Shown: positions 44,283 to 52,291 of the stretch, piece after piece | How positions within the stretch are numbered: the stretch's first letter is position 1 | How the letters are laid out: every line of letters starts with the position of its first letter | Source: Oscillatoria salina IIICB1 | GTDB lineage: Bacteria; Cyanobacteriota; Cyanobacteriia; Cyanobacteriales; SIO1D9 | DNA length: 53,976 bases | Assembly (NCBI RefSeq): GCF_020144665.1 | Contig: NZ_JAAHBQ010000041.1 | Coordinates: forward strand, 1 to 53,976 | Direction of reading: 5' to 3' | Notes under the pieces: generated by a model | What the model was told of the DNA's origin: nothing | Database searches by the model: none | Seen by the model: only the letters and a program-made list of their open reading frames with translations | Position numbers and translations under genes: made by a program

Positions 44283-46518
44283 GTAATTCTTTAGCAGCTT
44301 CGACCATATTTTTCAAAGCAGGAACTACCTCCTCCCAACATCTGGTTTTAAGTCCGCAATCGGGATTAACCCAAATTTGCTGTAGGGGAAGATTAGCAAT
44401 ACCTGCTTTTAATTGGCTAACCAATTGTTCTGTCGTCGGGACAACAGGAGAGTGAATGTCATAAACTCCGTTGCCAATTTGATGAGAATAGCCTCCTTCG
44501 GTAACTTCTTGGAGAGTGCGATTATTGCTACGGCTATTTTCAATAGAAATTACGTCAGCATCGAGACGTTCGATATCTTTGATAATGTCCCCAAACTCGC
44601 AATAACACATATGAGTATGGATTTGGGTTTCTGGTGCAACACTTGCAGTCGCCAGTCGAAAAGCATCTACAGCCCAAGATAAATAGTCACTCCAGCGTTC
44701 TAATTTTAAAGGTAAACCTTCTCGTAGTGCAGGTTCATCTACTTGAATTATTCTCGCCCCGGCTTGTTCTAAATCTGCTACTTCTGATCGTAAGGCTAAA
44801 GCAATTTGAAAGGCTTGATCGCGACGAGAAAGATCGTTACGGGGGAACGACCAATTTAAAATAGTAACCGGACCTGTTAACATACCCTTGACAGGTTTGG
44901 TGGTTAAAGCTTGAGCTATTTTATATTCCCTGAGTGTCATTGGCGCAGTGCGAACTACATCGCCATAAATGATTGGTGGACGTACATAACGGCTACCGTA
45001 GCTTTGTACCCAGCCATGTTCGGTAAAGGCAAAACCAGCCAATTGCTGACCGAAATATTCCACCATATCGGTGCGTTCAAATTCCCCGTGTACTAAGACA
45101 TCTAAGCCGATTTCTTCTTGGATTTTGATACACTTAGCAATCTCAGCAGCGATCGCCTGTTGATATTCGGACTCAGTTATATTACCCTTCTTAAATTGCA
45201 AGCGTAATTTGCGGACTTCTTGAGTTTGGGGAAAAGAACCAATAGTAGTTGTGGGTAAGGGAGGAAGAGGAATTTGTTTTGCGATGCGTAAGGAGTAGGA
45301 TAGAGAACGTTGAAAGTCTTGAGGACTGAGGTTATCTACCTTGGCTTTGACTGCATCATTAGCAGGATTAAACTGATAGAAAGCTTCCCAGTTAGCATTA
45401 ATTAAATCTTCAGTTAATTCTTGTTCTATCTGGGGATTATCTCCCGATAGAGTTCGGGCTAAAAATCTGACTTCCTGTAATTTCTGTTCGGCAAAACTCA
45501 ACACATTTCGTAATTGTTCTGGCAGTTGTTTTTCCTTTGTTGCATCATAGGGAACAAACTGCAAAGATGCTGACGGTTGTAGAGAAATATTCGAGGTTAG
45601 AGTTTTAATTTCTGATAACAGAGGAAGCACTTTATCAGTGCGAATTTGCCAGATATTTCTTCCATCAACAATCCCTACTCCCAACCGCTTATCTTCGGGA
45701 AAACCATGCTGTTTGATTAAGTCTAAGTTATTTCCGCGAGTAAAATCTAAACTAATCGCAGCAACGGGTAATTCCCTCACCCAAGAATAACTTTCTCCCA
45801 AGTCATCAAAATAAGTAACGAGGTTGATGTCTATTCCTACTGTAGCTAATTCAGTATAAACAGTCTGGAAATGTTCTTTTAAACTAGGTGCATCCCCCAA
45901 AACTAAAGCTGGTTCGTGTAGTTGAACTTCCTCAATTCCCAATGCTTTTAATTCAGTTAACAAACTGCGGTAAAGGGGCAAGAGTAAGTTCAAAAATTCT
46001 CCTAATTCTACTTGTTCTAAACGACTCAAACGCAAGAGAGTAACAGAACCAATAATAATAGGAACGGCTTTATTCCCTAATATTGCTTGTCCCCTTTTTA
46101 CTATGTCAATAAAGCCTGTAAAATCCGCTTTGGGGGTAATGTCAGAATTTATTTCTGGAACTAAATAATGATAGTTAGTATCGAACCATTTAGTCATTTC
46201 TAAGGCGGGGGTTCCTTCCTTCCCTCGTGCCATCGCAAAGTAACGTTCTAACCCCGTAAAAGCTTGAAATCTTTGCGGAATTAAACCCAAACGTACTGCC
46301 CAATCTAGCATCCGATCGTAAAGGGTAGCATCACCGATCCCAATGCGATCTATTCCGGCTTCTGCTTGGGTTTTCCAACTTGCTTCTTCTACTTCTTTTA
46401 CAGTTTGTAATAAGGATTCTGCGGTTATTTTGTTACGCCAAAAAGACTCCAATGCTTTTTTAACTTCGCGACTTTTACCAATGCGGGGATATCCTATTGT
46501 TGCTGTAGAAATATTCAT
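44263..46518 (-). CDS. metE: Cobalamin-independent methionine synthase
   Basis: MetE transfers a methyl group from methyltetrahydrofolate (polyglutamate) to homocysteine without B12. From the ATG at 46516-46518 (MNISTATIGYPRIGKSREVK) the product has 751 residues. The C-terminal catalytic barrel has LPTTTIGSFPQT, QVDEPALREGLP, IHTHMCYCEFGDI (His and Cys zinc ligands) and IWVNPDCGLKTR (second Cys). A longer in-frame start at 46545 adds nine residues without conservation. It follows DUF1636 on the same strand and lies downstream of a cobalamin riboswitch, matching the known pattern where B12 turns off metE. Confidence 0.96.
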   Translation of the reverse strand: MNISTATIGYPRIGKSREVKKALESFWRNKITAESLLQTVKEVEEASWKTQAEAGIDRIGIGDATLYDRMLDWAVRLGLIPQRFQAFTGLERYFAMARGKEGTPALEMTKWFDTNYHYLVPEINSDITPKADFTGFIDIVKRGQAILGNKAVPIIIGSVTLLRLSRLEQVELGEFLNLLLPLYRSLLTELKALGIEEVQLHEPALVLGDAPSLKEHFQTVYTELATVGIDINLVTYFDDLGESYSWVRELPVAAISLDFTRGNNLDLIKQHGFPEDKRLGVGIVDGRNIWQIRTDKVLPLLSEIKTLTSNISLQPSASLQFVPYDATKEKQLPEQLRNVLSFAEQKLQEVRFLARTLSGDNPQIEQELTEDLINANWEAFYQFNPANDAVKAKVDNLSPQDFQRSLSYSLRIAKQIPLPPLPTTTIGSFPQTQEVRKLRLQFKKGNITESEYQQAIAAEIAKCIKIQEEIGLDVLVHGEFERTDMVEYFGQQLAGFAFTEHGWVQSYGSRYVRPPIIYGDVVRTAPMTLREYKIAQALTTKPVKGMLTGPVTILNWSFPRNDLSRRDQAFQIALALRSEVADLEQAGARIIQVDEPALREGLPLKLERWSDYLSWAVDAFRLATASVAPETQIHTHMCYCEFGDIIKDIERLDADVISIENSRSNNRTLQEVTEGGYSHQIGNGVYDIHSPVVPTTEQLVSQLKAGIANLPLQQIWVNPDCGLKTRCWEEVVPALKNMVEAAKELRDELKS

Positions 46519-46620
46519 CGTGTTTCCTGAAAATTGATAATACATTCGGATAAATTCAGAATGGCAATTGCCTGCTGTAATCTGAAAGTTGAAAGGAGAG
46601 ATGTGTTTTTTTAATTGTCC

Positions 46621-47013
46621 TTAGAGATGATGAGGAATTCTAGCAATAATTCCCTGTTTTAAAGGTTCGGGACGTTCTACCCAAGGCATTGCACCATCAG
46701 GTTTTTGACAATATAAACTGGCACAATCTAAGACAGCAGCAGAAGTTGTAGAGATCCTGTCAGCATCATGACTTAAATTACCAAAAACATAGGTAAACTT
46801 GCCTGGTGCGGTAAAAGCTACAACGCAGGAATGACTACAAGCACTCATACATTTTACAGACTCGATGGCGAATTTATCTGTTTGAGATCGCACTTGATTT
46901 TGTTGGTTTAGTTCTTCTAGTAGTTTTTCACCACCGCTAATACCTACTTTTTTTCCATCTTGCCAAGTGCTAGCACAAGTGGAACAGACGAGAATTTTGT
47001 GTTCGGTTTTCAT
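46621..47013 (-). CDS. DUF1636 metal-binding protein
   Basis: The 130-residue thioredoxin-like protein has the cysteine pattern expected of DUF1636: ILVCSTCASTW near the N-terminus, VKCMSACSHSCVVAF at about 53-67 and a late Cys (SLYCQKPDG). It probably binds an iron-sulfur cluster or metal. DUF1636 genes are commonly found in cobalamin-riboswitch regulons and near cobalt/B12 genes, as here, where a riboswitch lies 234 bases upstream and metE follows. Function is not established. Confidence 0.85.
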   Translation of the reverse strand: MKTEHKILVCSTCASTWQDGKKVGISGGEKLLEELNQQNQVRSQTDKFAIESVKCMSACSHSCVVAFTAPGKFTYVFGNLSHDADRISTTSAAVLDCASLYCQKPDGAMPWVERPEPLKQGIIARIPHHL

Positions 47014-47246
47014 TAATTAAGTTAGCTGCAAATATAGTGAAAATATCTGCTGAAAGTGATATTTGGCACTCAGTTAATTCTCTAGATTCGACACATCTAG
47101 AGGATTAGAAAGCGATTGGTCGAATTAAATTTAGCTTCTATCTACCCATCAAAAAGCCTACAATTCGTAGCGTAGTAGCAATAATTATGGGGCAGAAATT
47201 CTCTTGTTTTTGATGATAATAACATTTTCAACATCTGTACCTCGCA
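47014..47246. other. Leader between riboswitch and DUF1636 gene
   Basis: This 233-base segment lies between the cobalamin riboswitch aptamer and the DUF1636 start on the minus strand. It would hold the expression platform (a terminator or a ribosome-site-blocking hairpin). I see an AT-rich stretch with a short inverted repeat (TCTAGATTCGACACATCTAGA, arms at 47082-47103) but cannot assign the switching helix with certainty. Confidence 0.4.
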
Positions 47247-47428
47247 GATATATTCAGGGAATAGATTGACGTAGTATTTTACGTCTTTATTTTCATCGGC
47301 GGGCATTCTGACTGAGAGAAGTTTGATATTCTCATCACAGTTGCGGGACAGCGCCGGATTTACACCGAACTTTCCCCATTACTTCTAATGGCTGGTCTCC
47401 ATTAGAACCGAGATTACCTGAATATATC
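47247..47428 (-). ncRNA. Cobalamin riboswitch
   Basis: Reading the minus strand, an outer P1 helix of 12 bp (GATATATTCAGG at 47247-47258 pairs with CCTGAATATATC at 47417-47428) encloses the conserved core: GGAAAGTTCGGTGTAAATCC, then GGCGCTGTCCCGCAACTG (the invariant AAATCCGG and CCCGCAACTG parts at about 47335-47377), and AGTCAGAATGCCCGCCGAT matching the B12-box region (47295-47313). Downstream on this strand are DUF1636 and metE, the textbook targets. It should shut the unit off when adenosyl- or other cobalamin is abundant. Confidence 0.93.
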
Positions 47429-47499
47429 ATGCTTTTCTCAATTTCGGCAAGTCCATAATATTTGGGCGTAATTCCAATGAAAACAATTTTAAGAATTTG

Positions 47500-47568
47500 G
47501 CGATCGCCAGTTTCCTTGACACCGAAGCATTAGGTTTTGCCGATTGTCAACCAAGACGTGGAGAATAG
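47500..47568 (+). pseudogene. Fragment duplicating the 3' end of the gene at 49373
   Basis: Twenty-two codons plus stop encode AIASFLDTEALGFADCQPRR and end in GE, matching AIATFLDTEALGFADCQLGR-GQ, the C-terminus of the small gene at 49373-49579. Upstream sequence is unrelated to that gene. It is a 5'-deleted paralogue in front of mazE. Confidence 0.6.
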
Positions 47569-47647
47569 TTCAGTCAGTGTTAGTAGCATGACAATTTGGA
47601 TAGAAAAATAGATACAATGTAGATACGGATTAACGAGACAGATAATT

Positions 47648-47884
47648 ATGTCAACTGTTGCTAAGTGGGGAAATAGTCTTGCAATACGCATTCCCAAAAA
47701 TATAGCCGAAAAAATTAACTTAAAAGAAGGGACTGCTATTTCTATCACTGTCACCGACAACAATATAGTTATTACTCCTAAAAAAACTAAATATACTCTA
47801 GAAGAATTGTTAGCAGGGACAAACAGTAAAGATTTTGATGGTGAATACGATGGGGGAGAACCTGTAGGTGAAGAAGTCTGGTAA
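47648..47884 (+). CDS. MazE-like (AbrB-fold) antitoxin
   Basis: The 78-residue protein has the swapped-hairpin AbrB DNA-binding pattern (STVAKWGNSLAIRIPKNIAE, KINLKEGTAISITV, NNIVITPKK) and an acidic C-terminal tail (DFDGEYDGGEPVGEEVW) that normally blocks the toxin. The toxin gene overlaps its end (GTG at 47868) but is broken. The antitoxin appears intact and may act as a transcriptional regulator. Confidence 0.85.
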   Translation: MSTVAKWGNSLAIRIPKNIAEKINLKEGTAISITVTDNNIVITPKKTKYTLEELLAGTNSKDFDGEYDGGEPVGEEVW

Positions 47885-48038
47885 CAAAAAGTATACTCCC
47901 AATCGTGGCGATATTGTTTGGTTAGATTTTAATCCCCGTACTGGAAGAAAACAAGCGGGACATCGCCCTGCTATCGAAACAGCACCTATTTTTGTAATCG
48001 AAGAAATTTGTGCAAAATTAGAGCCTTGGATTTTTTAA
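47868..48038 (+). pseudogene. Truncated MazF/PemK toxin
   Basis: The frame starts GTG inside mazE (17-base overlap) and reads KKSGNKKYTPNRGDIVWLDF then NPRTGRKQAGHRPA, the standard MazF N-terminus. After GHRPAIE it changes to TAPIFVIEEICAKLEPWIF-stop, which is not MazF; the second half of the toxin is missing. A further short frame at 48090-48155 (VWQNIILAQGVKAKQIELWN) may be part of the intruding or deleted sequence. I conclude a deletion or recombination after codon ~39. Confidence 0.7.
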
Positions 48039-48140
48039 ATTTGATTAGTGAAAAAGTCGCGCTAGCGATCGCAACAAACCCGGTTTATTGTCTGGCAAAA
48101 TATTATCCTAGCCCAAGGGGTGAAAGCAAAACAAATAGAG

Positions 48141-48533
48141 TTATGGAATAAATAATCTACCAGCCCCCATATACTGTTCGATGTCTAAAATAATTTCGAT
48201 GAGTCGTTCAACACAACGTTCTCGATATTCAAATTCATCAAGACGCTCAAGATCGCTAATTGTTACCACAGGAAATGATTTTTCTGTATTCTCCTGTCGT
48301 ATTACTTCTTCGAGCGAGTCATCGCCCTTCATATTACGATTGGCGGTAAGAATCATCATCTGATTTTCTTCAGCATAATCCCAAACCGTGCGATCTTTAC
48401 TATCCATTGATAGTCCAACATCTCGAAAAGTCATAAATTGAATGGATAGTAATTTGAGCCAGCCTAATTTTGTCAAAATACCCAGAAAAACAAGCGCATA
48501 GCCATCCAAATTATAGTCAACCCAAAAAATCAT
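48141..48533 (-). CDS. DUF5615-like PIN-fold protein, probable toxin
   Basis: The 130-residue protein has a short FWVDYNLDGY start (acidic residue), FRDVGLSMDSKDRTVWDYAE, ENQMMILTANRNMKGDDSLE and ends with IILDIEQYMGAGRLFIP. The pattern of D...D/E...TAN(D/R) matches the DUF5615 PIN-like group, usually paired with DUF433 antitoxins, as here. It is slightly longer than many members. It is translated after the DUF433 gene, with the stop and start sharing one base (TAATG). Confidence 0.7.
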   Translation of the reverse strand: MIFWVDYNLDGYALVFLGILTKLGWLKLLSIQFMTFRDVGLSMDSKDRTVWDYAEENQMMILTANRNMKGDDSLEEVIRQENTEKSFPVVTISDLERLDEFEYRERCVERLIEIILDIEQYMGAGRLFIP

Positions 48534-48907
48534 TATTTCTCTGCGCTGCGCCTAGCTTTTTGCTTTTCAAGTTTTGCCCAAAGAGCAGAATCTTCTTGTT
48601 TGTGTGGCATTGCCGCAATTTGGTAAAATCGTTGACGATTACGATCTTCCCAATACTGACGAATCTCCTTTCTAGTTTGAAGAACTTCTTGATATTCAGC
48701 TTCTACCTGAGTTTTATTTGCTTGAATATAGGACAAAGCTACTTGAATTTGCTCATCGGTAAGATTAAATTTATCTCGAATAAGTTTTGGTGGATACTGA
48801 GCTTTTAACAAGTCAAAAATATCATAAAGACTGATGCGAGTGCCTGTGATAGTAAGTCCTCGCTCTGTGCGAACGATCGCTGGTTGTTGAGTAGGCTCTG
48901 GTATCAT
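48533..48907 (-). CDS. DUF433 protein, probable antitoxin
   Basis: The 124-residue protein has the DUF433 HTH-like core: VRTERGLTITGTRISLYDIF, DLLKAQYPPKLIRDKFNL, TDEQIQVALSYIQANK. A basic coiled tail follows (RKEIRQYWEDRNRQRFYQIA). The next gene on the strand begins at its stop codon (TAATG), so the two form a coupled toxin-antitoxin-like unit. The tail is longer than the minimal DUF433 antitoxin. Confidence 0.75.
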   Translation of the reverse strand: MIPEPTQQPAIVRTERGLTITGTRISLYDIFDLLKAQYPPKLIRDKFNLTDEQIQVALSYIQANKTQVEAEYQEVLQTRKEIRQYWEDRNRQRFYQIAAMPHKQEDSALWAKLEKQKARRSAEK

Positions 48908-49010
48908 AATATTGAGAATTTTGTTACTTTTGAAAAAACTATGTCACACTTGAAGTCCTTACGGAAAACCTCGTTCATACTAGAAAAAAGTGCTTATGGA
49001 GCCGTTTTAA

Positions 49011-49235
49011 ATGTCATCCCTACTTGAAAGAGTCACCATCAATCCCAGACAATGTGGCGGTCGTCCCTGCATTCGAGGTATGAGAATTCGAGTCTCAGAT
49101 GTTTTAGATTTGTTTGCGGCAGGACTCAGCGCTGAAGAAATTTTAGCAGAAATGCCCGATCTAGAGGCAGATGATTTGAAAGCAGCACTTTTGTACGCAT
49201 CACGTAAGCTTAATCATCCAGTGTTAGTAGTATAG
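49011..49235 (+). CDS. DUF433 protein (second, short form)
   Basis: The 74-residue protein is a minimal DUF433 domain: LLERVTINPRQCGGRPCIRG, MRIRVSDVLDLFAAGLS, AEEILAEMPDLEADDLKAAL, YASRKLNHP. Such genes are normally followed by a DUF5615 toxin. Here only a ~49-codon open stretch (49237-49383, DEDVRIVVEPIFYWKNP) without a start follows, which does not look like DUF5615. It is probably an orphan. Confidence 0.8.
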   Translation: MSSLLERVTINPRQCGGRPCIRGMRIRVSDVLDLFAAGLSAEEILAEMPDLEADDLKAALLYASRKLNHPVLVV

Positions 49236-49372
49236 CGATGAAGACGTTCGCATTGTAGTCGAACCAATTTTTTACTGGAAAAACCCTAGGTTATTATTAG
49301 AGTTAGAAGCAATTATCCTAAGAGCGACTGAATCTCCTTACAACGTCCAAATTTACCCCGAAAGGTTAAGCT

Positions 49373-49579
49373 ATGCAAGCTAAACTTCAAGACCAACTTT
49401 CTCCTTGTGACGCTGAAGTAATTTTGCAACGTTTACCTGAGCGAATTCGAGATGCTTTGATCGCTCGTGCTATGGAAATAGAATATCCTATTGAAACAGT
49501 AATTGAAATGGCGATCGCTACTTTCCTCGACACCGAAGCATTGGGTTTTGCAGATTGCCAACTAGGACGTGGACAATAG
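49373..49579 (+). CDS. Small hypothetical protein, possible antitoxin
   Basis: The 68-residue protein reads QAKLQDQLSPCDAEVILQRL, PERIRDALIARAMEIEYPIE, TVIEMAIATFLDTEALGFAD, CQLGRGQ. It is helical, acidic at the C-terminal side, and has no assigned function. A 22-codon copy of its 3' end lies at 47500-47568 in front of mazE, so the family is mobile or duplicated within this zone. The context of DUF433 and MazE genes makes an antitoxin-like role plausible but unproven. Confidence 0.5.
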   Translation: MQAKLQDQLSPCDAEVILQRLPERIRDALIARAMEIEYPIETVIEMAIATFLDTEALGFADCQLGRGQ

Positions 49580-49710
49580 TATAATGAAAGTGCTAAATTG
49601 CTTCTCGTCACCTTTAATGATAATATTCGTCGCAGCGACAAAAAAGCTACGGCAAATATTCAACGTTTTTAAAATATTCCAAATACAAATACCTTTCTGA
49701 GCAAACGTTT

Positions 49711-51177
49711 ATGTTTTGGCAACCAATAAAAGACTTACCTTCAAACTGGCAAGTTCTAGCGAGTTCAGAAATGCCTCCTCTAGTTACTGTTTGGAACGAG
49801 CAAGCAGATCGTCTGCGTCAATCTGGTGAATTTCAAACTTTCAACGAAAAGCTACGCAGAGAAATAGCAATTGAAACTGGAATAATTGAGCGTTTATACA
49901 CCATAGACCGAGGGATTACTCGTTTATTAATTGAACAGGGAATTAACGAGGCATTAATTCCTCATGGAGCGACAGATCGTCCAGTCAAACAAGTAGTTTC
50001 TATGATTAAAGATCAAGAAGCTGCCATAGAAGGATTATTTGATTTTGTAGGTGGACAAAGAATACTATCAACATCATACATAAAGCAGCTACATCAACTT
50101 CTAACTCAAAGTCAGGATAGTACAGAAGCTCTAGACCAACTTACGGGAAAAATAGTTCGTGTCTCTTTGATTAAAGGTGACTGGAAACGCCAACCTAACA
50201 ATCCTCTGCGACAAAACGGTACTGTTCATGAGTATTGTCCTCCTGAACAAGTTATATCTGAGATGGATAAATTGATTGGACTACATCACCAACATCGTAA
50301 CCAAAAAGTTCCTCCTGAGATCGAAGCTGCGTGGTTACATCATAGATTTACACAAATTCATCCATTTCAAGACGGAAATGGTCGTGTTGCTCGATGTTTA
50401 GCTAGCTTAGTCTTCATCCAAGCTAGTTGGTTTCCTTTAGTTCTTACCCGTGACAATCGCGCAGACTACATTGCAGCTTTGGAGAAGGCTGACGAAGGAG
50501 ACTTATCGAGTTTAATTAATCTTTTTGCTAAAAGCCAAAAACAAGCTTTTTTGAGAAGCCTTGGTTTGTCGGAGCAAGTTCTATCAGAAGCACGACGAAC
50601 TCAGGTGATTATTTCTTCGATCGCAGACAAATTAAAACGAACTCAGTCAGCCTCTATTCAGGATCGATGCAGGAAAGCTGAAAGCTATGCTTCGGATTTG
50701 TTTGAAATAGCTCTTAATCGCTTGCAAGAAGTTGCTGAGGAAATTAGTCTATCTGTCCAGAATATCGTAAGTGATGCCCAGGTTTTCACAATTCCTGCTC
50801 GTACTGGCGATTCTCGCTCATATTACCATCGCTACCAAGTTGTGGAAACAGCTAAACAGTTAGGATATTTTGCCAATCTTCGGAACTACCACACTTGGAT
50901 TCAATTAGTTATTAATGTAGAAACATCAACAACGATTCTTCTCTCTTTTCATGTTCTTGGACATGAATATCGAGGGTTACTCGTATGCACTGGATGTGCT
51001 TACCGTAGAGATGATTCTGAAGAGGGTGAACGTAATCTTAGTGATATTCAATCTTTGAGCGACTCTCCATTTCAATTTTCCTACGCAGATGTAGAAGAAA
51101 ATTTAAGAGAACGTTTTAAACAGTGGCTAGAAGAAATAATTTTGACTGGTTTAGATTACTGGAACAAAAGTCTTTAA
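49711..51177 (+). CDS. Fic family AMPylase-type protein
   Basis: The 488-residue protein has the Fic core motif HPFQDGNGRVAR at about residues 217-228 (catalytic His, Asp, Asn, Arg all present), so it should transfer AMP or another nucleotide part to a target protein. The N-terminal helical region contains IAIETGIIERLYT where class II Fic proteins carry the inhibitory (S/T)xxxE(G/N) motif; here the E is followed by R. The C-terminal ~200 residues (from SEARRTQVIISSI onward, with LLSFHVLGHEYRG) match nothing I can name. No separate FicA-like antitoxin gene is adjacent. Confidence 0.85.
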   Translation: MFWQPIKDLPSNWQVLASSEMPPLVTVWNEQADRLRQSGEFQTFNEKLRREIAIETGIIERLYTIDRGITRLLIEQGINEALIPHGATDRPVKQVVSMIKDQEAAIEGLFDFVGGQRILSTSYIKQLHQLLTQSQDSTEALDQLTGKIVRVSLIKGDWKRQPNNPLRQNGTVHEYCPPEQVISEMDKLIGLHHQHRNQKVPPEIEAAWLHHRFTQIHPFQDGNGRVARCLASLVFIQASWFPLVLTRDNRADYIAALEKADEGDLSSLINLFAKSQKQAFLRSLGLSEQVLSEARRTQVIISSIADKLKRTQSASIQDRCRKAESYASDLFEIALNRLQEVAEEISLSVQNIVSDAQVFTIPARTGDSRSYYHRYQVVETAKQLGYFANLRNYHTWIQLVINVETSTTILLSFHVLGHEYRGLLVCTGCAYRRDDSEEGERNLSDIQSLSDSPFQFSYADVEENLRERFKQWLEEIILTGLDYWNKSL

Positions 51178-51308
51178 AATTTAACTAAACCTAGTTAGTA
51201 TTTTATAAATTATCCAAATAGCTACTGAAATAGGGTATTTAGTTGAGGCAATAATTAACATAACGATCGCCCCCCCTTCCCCCACTTTCCCCGCAAAACC
51301 TCTTGCTG

Positions 51309-51629
51309 CTAACTTTCTGGTGTTGCTTCTTGGACTAAAACGAAGGGTTGAACGATTAATGTGCTAAATTGCTTGCTGGGGTTAGTATTCCAACTGGTCA
51401 ATTGTTCGGGATCTGGTTTTTGAATTAATTGCTCGCTAATCCAATGTTGTACCGAAATTACATCATCTTGTGCGATCGCTGCACCCACGTCAACTATATT
51501 TAACTGTTTGGAAACTACAATGATTGCATCTCGTTTCGCGTGTGGTGTCAATACTCCCCACTCTACATTCGCCAAATCTTGAGCTAATTTGGTTTTCACA
51601 TCCTCCACGATTTTATCCTCAGTCTGCAA
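51309..51629 (-). CDS. DUF2288 protein
   Basis: The 106-residue protein matches DUF2288: KLAQDLANVEWGVLTPHAKR, DAIIVVSKQLNIVDVGAAIA, DDVISVQHWISEQLIQKP. The family is small, mainly cyanobacterial and proteobacterial, of unknown function. It lies 10 bases after plsC on the same strand, so it is probably in one transcript with it. Confidence 0.75.
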   Translation of the reverse strand: MQTEDKIVEDVKTKLAQDLANVEWGVLTPHAKRDAIIVVSKQLNIVDVGAAIAQDDVISVQHWISEQLIQKPDPEQLTSWNTNPSKQFSTLIVQPFVLVQEATPES

Positions 51630-51639
51630 CCGCTTTATT

Positions 51640-52278
51640 TTACCTTCCTAGGTCGTGCATTTCGTTAATTATTGCCGCACATTTTTCCGTAACCGCTTGA
51701 ACTTGTTCTCGTTTTGTCGCCGTTGGAGGTGCGATCGCGTCACCAATTCGGATTGTCAACGGAACTGGTTTCGGAATCGAACCCGACTGCAAAATCTTCT
51801 CTGTCCCCCACAAACATACAGGTAAAAGCGGAACTTGGGCTTTTGCGGCGATCGTTGCTGCACCTAATTTTGGTTCCGTAATTCGTCCATCATCAGTGCG
51901 CGTACCTTGCAAAAAAAGCCCCACAGCCCAGCCATCCTTTAAAGCTGTCATCGCCGCCCTAATCGCCGAGCGATCGGCACTAGAACGCTTCACAGGATAA
52001 GCTCCATAGAGCGCGATCGCTTGTTTTAACACCGGAACCGAAAATAGCTCTTCCTTCGCCATAAAAGCCACAGGACGGCGCATACAGTTCGATAAAATTG
52101 GGGGGTCGAAGTAACTCGCATGGTTACTTACCACCACTAAACCTCCCGACTGAGGTACTTTTTCCGCACCGTATATCCGACCCCGAAAATATACGTGCAA
52201 CATCGGACTTACCACCGACCACTTAAACAGGTGGTAAAGTGCCAAATTAACTACAGGTTCTCGTTCTCTTGCGTCCAC
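51640..52278 (-). CDS. plsC: 1-acyl-sn-glycerol-3-phosphate acyltransferase
   Basis: PlsC-type enzymes add the second acyl chain in phosphatidic acid synthesis at the membrane. The 212 residues have the H-x4-D motif SNHASYFDPP (H53, D58), FMAKEELFSVP, LQGTRTDDG (the EGTR block with Q for E) and VPLLPVCLWGT. A hydrophobic region near residues 17-30 may anchor it. The replacement of Glu by Gln in EGTR is mildly unusual and could affect substrate choice. Confidence 0.88.
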   Translation of the reverse strand: MDAREREPVVNLALYHLFKWSVVSPMLHVYFRGRIYGAEKVPQSGGLVVVSNHASYFDPPILSNCMRRPVAFMAKEELFSVPVLKQAIALYGAYPVKRSSADRSAIRAAMTALKDGWAVGLFLQGTRTDDGRITEPKLGAATIAAKAQVPLLPVCLWGTEKILQSGSIPKPVPLTIRIGDAIAPPTATKREQVQAVTEKCAAIINEMHDLGR

Positions 52279-52291
52279 AAATTACTGTATC

